64,000 nucleotides of DNA. Origin: Bacteroides sp. Its GTDB lineage: Bacteria; Bacteroidota; Bacteroidia; Bacteroidales; Muribaculaceae. Positions 15,731 to 24,720 of this stretch are shown one piece after another. The DNA is taken from NCBI GenBank assembly GCA_014802325.1, contig JAAVCK010000014.1:1-64000 (forward strand), in the 5' to 3' direction. Made by a program: the position numbers and the translations under genes. The stretch's first letter is position 1. Every line of letters starts with the position of its first letter. The notes under the pieces were generated by a model that saw nothing but the letters and a program-made list of their open reading frames with translations, ran no database searches and was not told the DNA's origin.

Positions 15731-16855
15731 ATGATTTATAATATTTTAGGGGTGTTTTTAGCATGCATCTTCTTCTCCGGAGTGCTGATACCCCAGATTC
15801 TTCTTATCGCGTTCCGACGCAAACTGTTTGATGACGTCGACGAGCGCAAGATCCATAAAGGATCCATTCCCCGTCTGGGAGGCTTTGCCTTTCAGCCCGT
15901 CATAATGTTTGCGATGATAGGTTCGCTCGGCGTTAACTTCTATATTCAGAATACTGAAATCCTTGATCTGTTTGTCAACGATGGCATGCTGCTTGTGACG
16001 ACATTCTGCGCCCTTCAGCTGATATATCTTATCGGTATTGCCGATGACCTGGTGGGTATCAAATACCGCGCCAAGTTTGTGGCTCAGATACTTTGCGCAC
16101 TCATGCTGCTGTCCGGTGGAGTGTGCTTTAACGACCTTCACGGCATACTCGGTATCTACGAGTTGCCCGACTGGATTGCATATCCCTTTACGGTAGTGGT
16201 GATGGTTTTTCTCATCAATGCTATCAATCTTATCGACGGAATCGACGGCCTCGCTTCCGGCCTCAGCTCTATAGCTTGTGTGATATATGCCGTGGCTTTC
16301 TACCTGCTTGGCGAATATATCCTCAGCATGCTTGCTGTGGCTACTCTCGGCGTGCTCATACCGTTCTACTACTTCAATGTGTTTGGCGATGCCGAGAAGC
16401 ATTCCAAGATATTTATGGGCGACACCGGCACGCTCACTATCGGTGTGCTCCTCTCGGTGCTCGGCACTAAGCTCTTCAGCTACGATGGCGACATCGAGGG
16501 TATCGACGTGGCTGTGGTGGCTTTCTCGCCTCTTCTCGTTCCCTGCTTCGATGTGGTCCGAGTGTATATGTATCGTATTCGCAACGGCATGAATCCTTTC
16601 AATCCCGACCGCAATCATATCCACCACCGTCTGCTGGGGGCAGGCCTTTCGCAGCGTGCGGCCATGATCACTATCGTGCTCACCTCCTTCCTTTTCACAG
16701 TTGTAAATGCGTGGATGTCGCTTAAGATCAATATCAATATGATAGTGATAATCGACATAGTGGTGTGGCTGGCACTGATGTATTATGTCGTATTCCGCAC
16801 CCGCTTCCTCAATGCGCGTAAGCGCGACCGTGCCGCCTCCCTCGAACACAGCTGA
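15731..16855 (+). CDS. MraY/WecA-type undecaprenyl-phosphate glycosyl-1-phosphate transferase
   Basis: This polytopic inner-membrane enzyme moves a sugar-1-phosphate, typically GlcNAc-1-P, from UDP-sugar to undecaprenyl phosphate, the first step of cell-surface glycan assembly. Its 374 residues contain the family motifs GIADDLVGI (Mg-binding DD), NAINLIDGIDGLASG, FMGDTGTLTIG, and the C-terminal cytoplasmic NPDRNHIHHRLL. The HIHHRL motif separates WecA/TagO from MraY. It stands alone with its own promoter and a terminator downstream. The acceptor pathway (O antigen, capsule or protein glycosylation) is not shown by the context. Confidence 0.93.
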   Translation: MIYNILGVFLACIFFSGVLIPQILLIAFRRKLFDDVDERKIHKGSIPRLGGFAFQPVIMFAMIGSLGVNFYIQNTEILDLFVNDGMLLVTTFCALQLIYLIGIADDLVGIKYRAKFVAQILCALMLLSGGVCFNDLHGILGIYELPDWIAYPFTVVVMVFLINAINLIDGIDGLASGLSSIACVIYAVAFYLLGEYILSMLAVATLGVLIPFYYFNVFGDAEKHSKIFMGDTGTLTIGVLLSVLGTKLFSYDGDIEGIDVAVVAFSPLLVPCFDVVRVYMYRIRNGMNPFNPDRNHIHHRLLGAGLSQRAAMITIVLTSFLFTVVNAWMSLKININMIVIIDIVVWLALMYYVVFRTRFLNARKRDRAASLEHS

Positions 16856-16883
16856 TACTCCCCCTCTATACTCTGCAATATAC

Positions 16884-16923
16884 ATTCAGTCCGGACTGCT
16901 CCATCAGGGCGGCCGGACTGAAT
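16884..16923. terminator. Hairpin between convergent wecA-type gene and dnaX
   Basis: A perfect 11-bp stem (ATTCAGTCCGG with CCGGACTGAAT) with an 18-base loop lies about 28 bases past the 16855 stop. It is followed by GATTTTC on the plus strand. Confidence 0.65.
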
Positions 16924-16929
16924 GATTTT

Positions 16930-17065
16930 CTGTAGGGGTGCTTCGCAGGAATACCCGGCTGAGCAAAATGGTAACTATAGAGTGTTATTGCGATTCCAGG
17001 CCGCGGCGCGGCACACATTTCCCCACTGTAGGGACGCACACTGGGGTGTGACCGGCAGAGCAAAA
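16930..17065. repeat. Short repeat island (GACGCACACTGGGGTG module)
   Basis: The stretch contains GTAGGGACGCACACTGGGGTG (near 17030), shared with islands near 34660, 35030 and 56038, and two copies of GCAAAATGGTAA. No gene is visible. It lies between convergent genes, as do most copies of this repeat family. Confidence 0.65.
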
Positions 17066-17073
17066 TGGTAATT

Positions 17074-18861
17074 TCAAAGGGTCAGCTTGAATGTCTCGAT
17101 GAAATCGTTGAGCGCAGGTACAGTCTGCTGCACGTAGGCTACCACTTCGCGGTCGTTCCACGTGTGGGGCGACGCCTCACCCTGATTTATCTCGATTTTG
17201 AGTGTGATATTATCGTTGGAGAGCGCGTTGCGCAGCTCGCCTATCAACTCCGGCATATGTTGGTTCATCAGCTCCTCCTGCTTTTCGTTTTCCACTTTTA
17301 TGCGGTAGCTGTGACCGTCGATGCGGTCAGGAAACGATGCGCGCATCGTGTTGACGAGTATTCGCTCTGTAGGGCGTGCATTCATAAAATCCTGCCATGC
17401 GTGGCGCAAGTCTTCATCAGTGTATATCTCCGAGCGTACAGTGCGTGGAGCGGTGGCTGCCGAAGTTGCGCCGTCGGCGGTGGCGGCAGCCTGATTGCGA
17501 CCGGAGATGGAAAACGTCAGTGGTGCGCGTCCCTGAGCGTGACCCTGGCGCTGAGGAGTCGGAGCCATGCGGCGCGGAGCAGGTGGCGGCACATTTGCCG
17601 GTGCAGCCGTCGGAGTCGGGGCGGGTTGTGCTTGCGGGGCCGGCTGTGGGGCGGCCTGAGGTGCTGTCGGCTGAGCTGCCGACGGTGTTGCTGCGGGAGC
17701 GGCTGATGCTGTGGGGCGGGCGATAGGTTTCAGTTGCCCCTCTCCGTCGCCTGCGTTAAGCGGGGAGGGGCTTGATAATTGGCACAGTTTGGCGAGCGTC
17801 AGCTCAATGAGAAATTGCTTGTTTGATGCCTCGCGGTAGTTAAGATCAGCCTCGTTACAGAGCTTCATGGCTGAAAGCAGGAAATCAGGTGTGCATTTCT
17901 TGGCTGTAGCTGCCATAGCCGCGCGTGCTTCGTCGTCAGTTTCGAGAAGCACTATCGTCGATGGATCGAGCGCCACCATGAGGTCGCGCAGATAGTCGGC
18001 CAGTCCGGCTATGAAGAAGTGCGAGTCAAATCCGCGGTCGCGTATCTCTTTGTATATCAGCCATGAGTCGGTCACTTTCCCGGTAAGAAAGCAGTCGAGC
18101 AGACGGTTGAAATAGTTGTAGTCAAGCACGTTGAGATTGTCTATCGCTGCCTGAAATGTGATGTTGCCTCGCGACGATGCCGCTACCTGATCGAATATAG
18201 AGAGGGCATCGCGCATCGCACCGTCGGCCTTGCGTGCTATGACGTTGAGCGCGGCGGTCTCTGTCTTGATTCCCTCGCGCTCGGCCACCTTTTGCAGATG
18301 GCTTATGATGTCGCGCACCGATATACGGTTGAAGTCATATATCTGGCAGCGTGACAGTATGGTGGGTATGATCTTGTGTTTCTCTGTTGTGGCGAGAATG
18401 AATATCACGTAGTGGGGCGGCTCTTCGAGGGTCTTCAGGAAGGCATTGAATGCCGCGGTGGATAGCATGTGTACCTCGTCGACTATAAACACGCGGTAGC
18501 GTCCGGTCGACGGTGGTACCTGCACCTGCTCCACGAGCTGGCGCATATCGTCGACACCGTTGTTGGAGGCGGCGTCGAGCTCTATGATGTTGAGCGAGTT
18601 GCCTTCGTTGAACGCGCGGCATGAGTCACATTCGTTACACGCCTCGCCGTCGGCCGTGGGATGCTCGCAATTGATAGTCTTGGCGAATATACGCGCACAC
18701 GACGTCTTACCCACTCCTCGCGAGCCACAGAAGAGGTAGCTGTGGGCCAGGCGTTGCGACGCTATGGCGTTTTTCAGTGTGGCCGTCAGTGCGCCCTGAC
18801 CCACCACGGAGTCAAACGTGGAGGGGCGGTACTTTCGGGCCGATACGATGTATTGTTCCAT
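17074..18861 (-). CDS. dnaX: DNA polymerase III subunit gamma/tau
   Basis: This is the clamp-loader ATPase and tau linker of the replisome. The protein has 595 residues from ATG 18861 (MEQYIVSARKYRPSTFDSVVGQ). A longer frame to 19005 lacks any family match and is rejected. Motifs are Walker A GSRGVGKT, four zinc cysteines (CEHPTADGEACNECDSC), Walker B VDEVHML, sensor 1 LATTEKHKI and the SRC arginine finger. A Pro/Ala/Gln-rich linker covers about 385-465, then a C-terminal tau domain follows. I saw no obvious A-rich frameshift site, so a short gamma form is not predicted. Confidence 0.96.
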   Translation of the reverse strand: MEQYIVSARKYRPSTFDSVVGQGALTATLKNAIASQRLAHSYLFCGSRGVGKTSCARIFAKTINCEHPTADGEACNECDSCRAFNEGNSLNIIELDAASNNGVDDMRQLVEQVQVPPSTGRYRVFIVDEVHMLSTAAFNAFLKTLEEPPHYVIFILATTEKHKIIPTILSRCQIYDFNRISVRDIISHLQKVAEREGIKTETAALNVIARKADGAMRDALSIFDQVAASSRGNITFQAAIDNLNVLDYNYFNRLLDCFLTGKVTDSWLIYKEIRDRGFDSHFFIAGLADYLRDLMVALDPSTIVLLETDDEARAAMAATAKKCTPDFLLSAMKLCNEADLNYREASNKQFLIELTLAKLCQLSSPSPLNAGDGEGQLKPIARPTASAAPAATPSAAQPTAPQAAPQPAPQAQPAPTPTAAPANVPPPAPRRMAPTPQRQGHAQGRAPLTFSISGRNQAAATADGATSAATAPRTVRSEIYTDEDLRHAWQDFMNARPTERILVNTMRASFPDRIDGHSYRIKVENEKQEELMNQHMPELIGELRNALSNDNITLKIEINQGEASPHTWNDREVVAYVQQTVPALNDFIETFKLTL

Positions 18862-18866
18862 GGTTA

Positions 18867-18874
18867 CAAATATA
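18867..18874 (-). promoter_or_regulatory. -7 promoter-like element next to the dnaX start
   Basis: The minus strand reads TATATTTG, ending 5 bases before the dnaX ATG. If used, the mRNA would have almost no leader. No -33 box is seen at the normal distance. Confidence 0.4.
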
Positions 18875-19011
18875 GTCAAATTCCGCGAAATCTCGGCGCG
18901 GGCGTGTGTTAAATTTTGTGGGCCGCCGAGGGCTTCTGAACACTCGTCGCCATGTGAGCGTTTTATTATTGAGTTATATATGTTTACAGATTCAACAAAA
19001 CACATTTATTT

Positions 19012-19977
19012 ATGAGACCGCTATTCACTGACATATCACCGCGCACGGCGGGCAAGATCCGCAGCCGTGTATCCAACCCTTTGCGCTTCAGGCGTATCTC
19101 TACTGCTGATGTCGATAAAATCTACGATATTCTATCGCGCTACGCCACTGCCGGCACGTGCGACTATTCGATCGGCGGTATCATGATGTGGGTCGACTAT
19201 TTCAATTATTCTTTCGCCATAGTCTACGACACGCTTTTCATCAAGGGTGTCAGCGAAGAGGATGCTTCGCAGGTGGCTTTCTCAGTGCCCGTCGGCCCGA
19301 TGGATCTGCGCGACTCCATCGAGCTGCTTCGCGATTACTGCGCGGTCAATAGGATTAAGCTCCGCTTCTCTGCTGTGCCTGAGGCTATGGTAGAGCCGCT
19401 TGCCGAGGCCGGATTCTCGTCGGCCGAGCAGCTTGCCGACTGGAGCGATTACGTCTATGATATTGATGCGCTTGCCACTTACAGCGGCAAGAAGTATTCA
19501 AAGAAGCGTAATCATGTCAACCGCTTCATCACCGATAATCCCGGCTGGAGTGTAGCGCCTCTGTCGGCCGATAATCTTCCTGCCGTGCGCGACTTCCTCG
19601 TTCGCCGCCGTCTCGCCGCCGACAAGCAGGAAAGTGCTGCTTATGAGCAGCGTCAGGTGATGCGTGTGCTCGACGAATATCAGTCATATCCTTACGAAGG
19701 ACTGGTGCTCTCCGTGCCCGGTCGTGGAGTGGTGGCTTTCGGTATTGGTGAGGTGATTGGCGACACCGTGTTCGAGCATATCGAGAAGATGGACCACGAG
19801 GTGGCAGGCGCCGGTGAGATGATGTGCCGCGAGTTTGCGGCTATGATTCGCGGCCGTCATCCTGAAGTGAAGTATGTCAACCGCGAGGAGGATGCGGGCG
19901 ACCCCGGGCTACGTTATGCCAAGGAGCAGCTCCATCCGGTAAAGATGCTTGCTAAATACGACGTCACCTCGGCGTAA
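19012..19977 (+). CDS. DUF2156 domain protein (GNAT-like, LPG-synthase C-terminal family)
   Basis: This 321-residue protein resembles the soluble aminoacyl/acyl-transferase domain found at the C-terminus of lysyl-phosphatidylglycerol synthase. Visible features are the N-terminal YDILSRYATAGTCDYSIGG, the middle SGKKYSKKRNHVNRF (the basic motif typical of this family) and the C-terminal EMMCREFAAMI with KYVNREEDAGDPGLRYAK. There is no membrane segment, so it is cytoplasmic. The substrate is unknown; aminoacyl transfer is a family-level guess. It is divergent from dnaX, and its 3' end overlaps the convergent thioesterase gene by 14 bases. Confidence 0.85.
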   Translation: MRPLFTDISPRTAGKIRSRVSNPLRFRRISTADVDKIYDILSRYATAGTCDYSIGGIMMWVDYFNYSFAIVYDTLFIKGVSEEDASQVAFSVPVGPMDLRDSIELLRDYCAVNRIKLRFSAVPEAMVEPLAEAGFSSAEQLADWSDYVYDIDALATYSGKKYSKKRNHVNRFITDNPGWSVAPLSADNLPAVRDFLVRRRLAADKQESAAYEQRQVMRVLDEYQSYPYEGLVLSVPGRGVVAFGIGEVIGDTVFEHIEKMDHEVAGAGEMMCREFAAMIRGRHPEVKYVNREEDAGDPGLRYAKEQLHPVKMLAKYDVTSA

Positions 19978-20704
19978 ACACCAGTCGTGCAAGCGTGCAC
20001 AGATGATCGCCTGAGTCAATTCGGGCGGCGTAGACCCCTTCGCCGGGTTCGGCTGCGCATCCGTAGCGGGCAGTCTCTCCGTAATGTGCCTCATGCTTGA
20101 AAGCTATGTCGAAGCGCTTCACGTGGTTTTTCTCATACATATCGAGTGGCCAGCAGTCGGTGATGAGGTCGCAGTAGCGGCGCGTGGTCACATGGCGGTT
20201 CACGTCGATGTCTGATACGGCGAAAGTGTACTCGTGAGCGTCCTCGCCGAGTTCGGGCATGATGATTTTGCCCTGAGGTGCGATGGGGCAGGGGAGGTCG
20301 GTTATGGCTTCAGCCAGAGGCTGGAGCGAGGAAAGGTCGCCCGGCGTTCGGCTCTCCATATCGATGGCCATCCACACTGTGCGCGCATAGCCTATGATTT
20401 CGCCCGTAGTAAGGTCGGTAAGCGAGAAGTTACGTTCGGAAAAGAGGCGGTTGAGCGATGCCACCCAAGTGCGCAGGCGGTAGCGTCCACCCACGCGGGC
20501 AGGGCGCGAGATCTCTACCGACACGCGGCTGAGCACCCACGATATGCCGAGCGAGATCATTTTGTCAAATCCTACACCTAAATCGTTGGCATGACCTGTA
20601 GCCGTGTCGATGATATAGGTGGCCAGTGTTGACATCGAAAGTTCCCGCTGCGCGTTGCAGTCGGCCGCCGTAACTATAAAGTCGTAATCATAAGTCTTTT
20701 CCAT
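19964..20704 (-). CDS. Acyl-ACP thioesterase (FatA/FatB family)
   Basis: This 246-residue double hot-dog protein releases fatty acids from acyl-carrier protein. The N-terminal hot dog has LSMSTLATYIIDTATGHANDLGVG and WVLSRVSVEISRPARVGGRY. The C-terminal one has AVSDIDVNRHVTTRRYCDLITD, where the Asp-x-Asn-x-His segment carries the catalytic residues of the family. No export signal is present. The gene converges with the DUF2156 gene (14-base overlap) and has its own promoter. Confidence 0.92.
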   Translation of the reverse strand: MEKTYDYDFIVTAADCNAQRELSMSTLATYIIDTATGHANDLGVGFDKMISLGISWVLSRVSVEISRPARVGGRYRLRTWVASLNRLFSERNFSLTDLTTGEIIGYARTVWMAIDMESRTPGDLSSLQPLAEAITDLPCPIAPQGKIIMPELGEDAHEYTFAVSDIDVNRHVTTRRYCDLITDCWPLDMYEKNHVKRFDIAFKHEAHYGETARYGCAAEPGEGVYAARIDSGDHLCTLARLVFTPR

Positions 20705-20708
20705 TTCA

Positions 20709-20739
20709 CAAAGTTACGCAAATTCCTTCAAATATACAA
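20709..20739 (-). promoter_or_regulatory. Promoter of the acyl-ACP thioesterase gene
   Basis: On the minus strand, -7 TAACTTTG (20709-20716) and a TTTG-type -33 box (TTG at 20737-20739) are spaced by 20 bases. The -7 box lies 4 bases upstream of the ATG, so the leader would be very short. Confidence 0.7.
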
Positions 20740-20742
20740 AGC

Positions 20743-20773
20743 GCGCTCCCGCAGGCAAAGCCGGCGGGAGCGC
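20743..20773 (-). terminator. Terminator of the pectate lyase operon
   Basis: GCGCTCCCGC pairs perfectly with GCGGGAGCGC, with a further GGC/GCC step inside. It lies about 28 bases beyond the stop of the leftward pectate lyase gene. Confidence 0.75.
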
Positions 20774-20800
20774 TGAAAGTATTTTATAATCCTGTAAGAA

Positions 20801-22624
20801 TTATTTTACGATAAACTTCTTGCCGTCGCGGATATAGATACCGGGAGCGAGGTTGCCGCTCACGGGCTGGCCGAGGATATTGTATGTGCGGCCGTCTTTG
20901 ACGGTGCCGGCTACATTGTCAACGAAGATGTCGTTGATACCGGCTGACTCTACATTACCGCCCTTGTTCTGAGCTTCGGTGATGTGAGCCACGAGCGAGT
21001 TGAGGTAGTTTTCAAGATTGGTGTAGCCGTTTGACGATACTGCGGGACCATCTTCAGCCGAGAGAGGATCGAGTCCGTTGGCGCTCTCCCACTCGTCGGG
21101 CATACCGTCGCCGTCGGTGTCGGCTGCGGCGGGTTCAGATTCGAGGGTAGGCCAGCCGGTGTGACCGTCGGCATATGTGATGTCATCCTGCGAGTTGATT
21201 ATACCCTTTGAGCCGAAGAGGGCAGTGCCTTCCTTGGTCTCCTGTGCGATAAATGCATCGTATTCGTCGCGGTGGAGCGAAGCACCTGCATAGTCGGTCA
21301 CGAGCTCAAATGCTTTTTCAGCGGTGTGGGTGGTGGTGGGGAGGAATGCGATAGGGCTGCTGAGCTTCATCCAGGCGTTGGTTTCGTCGGTAAACGTACG
21401 GTCGTTGCCGCTCTTGTCGATCTGGTCGTAGATACCTTTGGTCCAGTTGTCGGCGGTGAGGTCGTCGTAAACGGGGTTTACGTTGCCGGTCACGTAGAGC
21501 TGACCCCAAGTGTGGAGCATAGGCTTCCAGCTGTTCCATGCTACGGTGCATTTTGCAGGATTGCCGTTGGCATCAGTTACGTCGATAGTGTTCTTATCCA
21601 TATCGATGTAATAGCGGGTGCCCTTGATTGTGACGTAATTGCCATTGTTGACGTCGCGTCCGCCTGAAATCTGGCTTGAAGCTACTGCCGTGCCGGTGGC
21701 CTTGTAGAAATACTGCTGTATGGTAGTCTTGTCAAGGCAGTAGTCTACGGTGCGTATGCCGGGTGCGGCGATGCGCTTGCCTTTAGAGCCTGTGGGGCTG
21801 GTGGGGCCGGGCTTGTAGTAGTTGTTGACGATGTTGACGTTCATACCTTCGCCACCGTAGCAGCCGTTGCCGCCGAAGTTGTAGATCACGTTGTTACGCA
21901 GGTCCATGCGCTCGTCGGTCTGAGTGCCGGGACGCGGGCCAAGGCGGGGAGTGCGCGATGCGTGGTGGGCGAGAAGGTTGTGGTGATACGATGCGCCTGC
22001 GCCGCCCCAGTTGCCTCCGTAGCCGTGGTTGCCCTTGGAGTGGCCGGCGTTGAGGAGCGAGTGGGTAATGTAGCTCCACTGCACTGTGATGTTGCGCGAG
22101 CCATATACCGAGAGACACTCGTCGATCGACCACGATACTGAGCAGTGGTCTATCACGATGTTGCGTGAGTCCATGCCGCCAAGTCCGTCACCCTCGTGGG
22201 CGCTCTTGTTGGTCTTGAGAGCCTCGTTGCCGAGACGGAAGCGCATGTAGCGGATGATTACGTTGGGGGCGGAAATGACAAACGGGAAGTTGGCCACGCA
22301 GATGCCGTCGCCGGGAGCGGTCTGGCCAGCGATGGTCACATTGCCGTTGCGGAGCTTCAGCTCGCTGGTGAGCATGATGGTACCTGATACGTCAAACACG
22401 ATGGTGCGCTGCCCCGACTGGTTACATGCCCAGCGGAATGTACCTTCGTCATTTGTGTCCTCAAGCGAGGTTACGTGATAGACTGCGCCGCCGCGTCCGC
22501 CGGTGGTGTACATACCGAAGCCTTCGGCGCCGGGAAATGCGGGGATGTCGGCAGTCTCGTCCACCGCCATGGCCTGCATTGATATGGCCATGGCAGCGAG
22601 AACTGTGATAATCGTTTTATTCAT
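20801..22624 (-). CDS. Secreted polysaccharide lyase family 1 (pectate lyase-like)
   Basis: This 607-residue protein has a signal peptide (about 1-20), then a right-handed beta-helix lyase domain. PL1 features include IPAFPGAEGFGMYTTGGRGG, LRNGNVTIAGQTAPGDGI, VIIRYMRFR, IVIDHCSVSWSIDECLSVYG and the GAGASYHHNLLAHHASRTPR segment. A calcium-binding thrombospondin-type repeat DTDGDGMPDEWE lies near residue 515. The C-terminus (YNILGQPV, then PGIYIRDGKKFIVK) resembles a T9SS type A sorting tail. It would cleave polygalacturonate by beta-elimination outside the cell or at its surface. It is second in a two-gene operon with another PL1 gene 30 bases upstream. Confidence 0.9.
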   Translation of the reverse strand: MNKTIITVLAAMAISMQAMAVDETADIPAFPGAEGFGMYTTGGRGGAVYHVTSLEDTNDEGTFRWACNQSGQRTIVFDVSGTIMLTSELKLRNGNVTIAGQTAPGDGICVANFPFVISAPNVIIRYMRFRLGNEALKTNKSAHEGDGLGGMDSRNIVIDHCSVSWSIDECLSVYGSRNITVQWSYITHSLLNAGHSKGNHGYGGNWGGAGASYHHNLLAHHASRTPRLGPRPGTQTDERMDLRNNVIYNFGGNGCYGGEGMNVNIVNNYYKPGPTSPTGSKGKRIAAPGIRTVDYCLDKTTIQQYFYKATGTAVASSQISGGRDVNNGNYVTIKGTRYYIDMDKNTIDVTDANGNPAKCTVAWNSWKPMLHTWGQLYVTGNVNPVYDDLTADNWTKGIYDQIDKSGNDRTFTDETNAWMKLSSPIAFLPTTTHTAEKAFELVTDYAGASLHRDEYDAFIAQETKEGTALFGSKGIINSQDDITYADGHTGWPTLESEPAAADTDGDGMPDEWESANGLDPLSAEDGPAVSSNGYTNLENYLNSLVAHITEAQNKGGNVESAGINDIFVDNVAGTVKDGRTYNILGQPVSGNLAPGIYIRDGKKFIVK

Positions 22625-22654
22625 TGTTCTTTAATTGATTTTTGAGATAAAGGA

Positions 22655-24466
22655 TTAGCGTTTGAGCACCTTGTCAGTCTCCACATGTCCGTCGCTGTAG
22701 ATGATGCGGCGTATGTTGAGACCCTGTGCGGGCTCTTCCAGACGAATGCCCTGAATATTATAGTATTCAAAGCCTATGATTTCCACGTCGGGATTCTCCA
22801 CGGTTACTATGCCGCTCGTGTGGTCGGCTACAGGGTAGTATTCATCCACAGCGTCGGCGGCGTTGGCATTCTGAGCCTTGATGATGTGCTCCACGATACC
22901 GTTGGCGTATACCTCGATGTTGGTGTACCAGCCGCGTGGGTCGAGTGTGTAGAGATTGCCATCCTCGGGGTCGTTGGGGTCAAGGCCGTTGGCTGTTTCC
23001 CATACGTCGGGCATACCGTCGCCGTCGGTATCGAAATCAGCCGCACGTCTTTCCTCCTTGATCACGGGGAACGAAGGTACGCCGGGGTTCTGAGTAGCCG
23101 ATTCGGGGTCGTTCACCCAGTCTACGATACCCTTGGTACCTGACTTGGCGAATGTCTTGCCATCGGCATTGGTGTAAGGTACATCACCGTTGTAAGTCAC
23201 TGTACCGGTGCGGGCTTCTTCGATCACGCGGGCATCTACGGCATCGCGGAAGAGCGAGGCGCCGCAATATTTCAGCACGCTGTTATAAGCCTCCTCGGCC
23301 GAGTGAGTGGTGACCGTACCGGCATCGATAGGCTCGTTGAGCTTCAACGATATGCAGTCCTGATCCTTGGAGTTCTTGAGGTAAGTCTGATTCTCGCCGT
23401 AGAGGTGAGCTACGTCGGCCATATAGCGTTCGCCATTGATCATGAACAGGCCGCTGTCGTAGGTCACGCCGTTCCAGTCGTAGTTGGCGGGCTCATCGGC
23501 CGCGGTCACATAGTTACCTTTGATGTAGTAGCGGCTTGCATATCCGTAAAGGTCGGAAGGAGTGGAGTTGCCGCTCGCGCCTACTGTCACCTGAGTCACG
23601 GCTTTCTTGTTTTTGGTACCGGGGCCGGCCTTATAGTAATTGTTTACCATGTTGATGTAGCCTCCGCCGGGGCCGCCGTAGCAGCCTGCGCCGTTACCCC
23701 AGTTATACAGCACGCAGTTGCGGAAGTCAACTCGCTCGCCCTGTACGGTGTTGTCATACAGTGTCTTGTCATAATTGTCCTTCTTGTAGCGTGCGCCGTT
23801 GAAGCGGGGAGCTCGGTTCTGCACGTGGGCGATCATGTTGTGGTGAAACGAAGCGTTCTTGCCGCCCCAGATGCCGCCGTAGGAGTGTGCGCCCTTGGTG
23901 TGGCCGGGGTTGCAGAGACCCTCGAATACGGTCGACCACTGGAGGGTGAAGTTCTGGTTGTCATATACCGAGCATACCTCGTCGATCGACCATGAGAACG
24001 AGCAGTGGTCGAGTATGATGTTGCGGTAGTTGCGGAAGAAGAGTGCGTCAGCGCCGTCGTTCACGTCCTTGACCTGCGAGCGACGGAAGCGGAGAAATCG
24101 GAGGATGATGTTGTGACCTCCGGTCTCTACGGTATAGTAAGCGATGGTGATACCTTCACCGGGAGCCGTCTGTCCTAATACGGTGACGTCGTTACCGCTG
24201 ATCTTTAGGTTTTTCTTAAGTTCGATCGTACCTGATACGTCAAATACTACGATTCGCTTGCCGCTCTGCTTGGTGAGTGCCCAGCGGAGCGAACCTTCAT
24301 TGTCATTGTCTTCAAGCGTGGTGACGTGAAGTACCTTACCGCCTCGGCCACCGGTCACATATCGGCCGTGACCCTCGGCGCCGGGAAATGCGGGAGCCTT
24401 GTCCTCAGCTTGGAGAGTGACAGCCGCCAGTGCGGTTGCAGCTAAGAGTAATGCTTTTTTTATCAT
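22655..24466 (-). CDS. Secreted polysaccharide lyase family 1 (pectate lyase-like), paralogue
   Basis: This 603-residue paralogue of the next gene has a signal peptide (about 1-20) and the beta-helix motifs APAFPGAEGHGRYVTGGRGG, ISGNDVTVLGQTAPGEGI, IILRFLRFRRS, ILDHCSFSWSIDEVCSVYD and ASFHHNMIAHVQNRAPRF. A thrombospondin-like DTDGDGMPDVWETANGLDP lies near 490. The C-terminus keeps a weaker tail (YYNIQGIRL, ending VETDKVLKR). Two adjacent and diverged PL1 enzymes suggest different methylation or chain-length preferences, which is inference. It is transcribed with the gene at 20801. Confidence 0.9.
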   Translation of the reverse strand: MIKKALLLAATALAAVTLQAEDKAPAFPGAEGHGRYVTGGRGGKVLHVTTLEDNDNEGSLRWALTKQSGKRIVVFDVSGTIELKKNLKISGNDVTVLGQTAPGEGITIAYYTVETGGHNIILRFLRFRRSQVKDVNDGADALFFRNYRNIILDHCSFSWSIDEVCSVYDNQNFTLQWSTVFEGLCNPGHTKGAHSYGGIWGGKNASFHHNMIAHVQNRAPRFNGARYKKDNYDKTLYDNTVQGERVDFRNCVLYNWGNGAGCYGGPGGGYINMVNNYYKAGPGTKNKKAVTQVTVGASGNSTPSDLYGYASRYYIKGNYVTAADEPANYDWNGVTYDSGLFMINGERYMADVAHLYGENQTYLKNSKDQDCISLKLNEPIDAGTVTTHSAEEAYNSVLKYCGASLFRDAVDARVIEEARTGTVTYNGDVPYTNADGKTFAKSGTKGIVDWVNDPESATQNPGVPSFPVIKEERRAADFDTDGDGMPDVWETANGLDPNDPEDGNLYTLDPRGWYTNIEVYANGIVEHIIKAQNANAADAVDEYYPVADHTSGIVTVENPDVEIIGFEYYNIQGIRLEEPAQGLNIRRIIYSDGHVETDKVLKR

Positions 24467-24572
24467 CTGTGAAAAAATTGGTATTAGTGTTGTTAAATAT
24501 TTGCAATAATATATCGCCGCGCATCGGATTGCTGTTTCTCCGTGCAGGTCGATCTTTGAGGTATATTTGGCA

Positions 24573-24580
24573 CAAATATA
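24573..24580 (-). promoter_or_regulatory. Possible -7 promoter of the PL1 operon
   Basis: The minus strand reads TATATTTG about 107 bases upstream of the first PL1 start. The same box also occurs on the plus strand at 24562-24569, making a small palindrome. No -33 box was found at the usual spacing. The rest of 24467-24664 is AT-rich and shows no gene. Confidence 0.45.
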
Positions 24581-24664
24581 CGAAATTTATTTTAAATTTT
24601 TAGCCAACTGTATCGTTTTTAACATAATTATTCAGCTTTTGACCTTGCGGAGTGTAATGAAAGT

Positions 24665-24697
24665 CGGGGCGCCGGCACGAAATGCCGGCGCCCCGAT
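24665..24697 (-). terminator. Terminator after the GH28-GH105 gene
   Basis: A perfect 14-bp stem TCGGGGCGCCGGCA/TGCCGGCGCCCCGA with loop CGAAA lies 23 bases past the leftward gene's stop. This separates its transcript from the PL1 operon. There is no clear T-tract. Confidence 0.75.
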
Positions 24698-24720
24698 GAT
24701 GATATGGCGGAAGCGGGTGG

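Noticed and set aside
17397..17726. Plus-strand open frames inside dnaX
   Set aside because: They lie opposite the Pro/Ala-rich tau linker and have Arg/Ala/Gly-rich shadow composition.
18862..19005. Longer N-terminus for DnaX
   Set aside because: The extra 48 residues have no similarity to gamma/tau proteins, while the protein from 18861 begins with the conserved family start.
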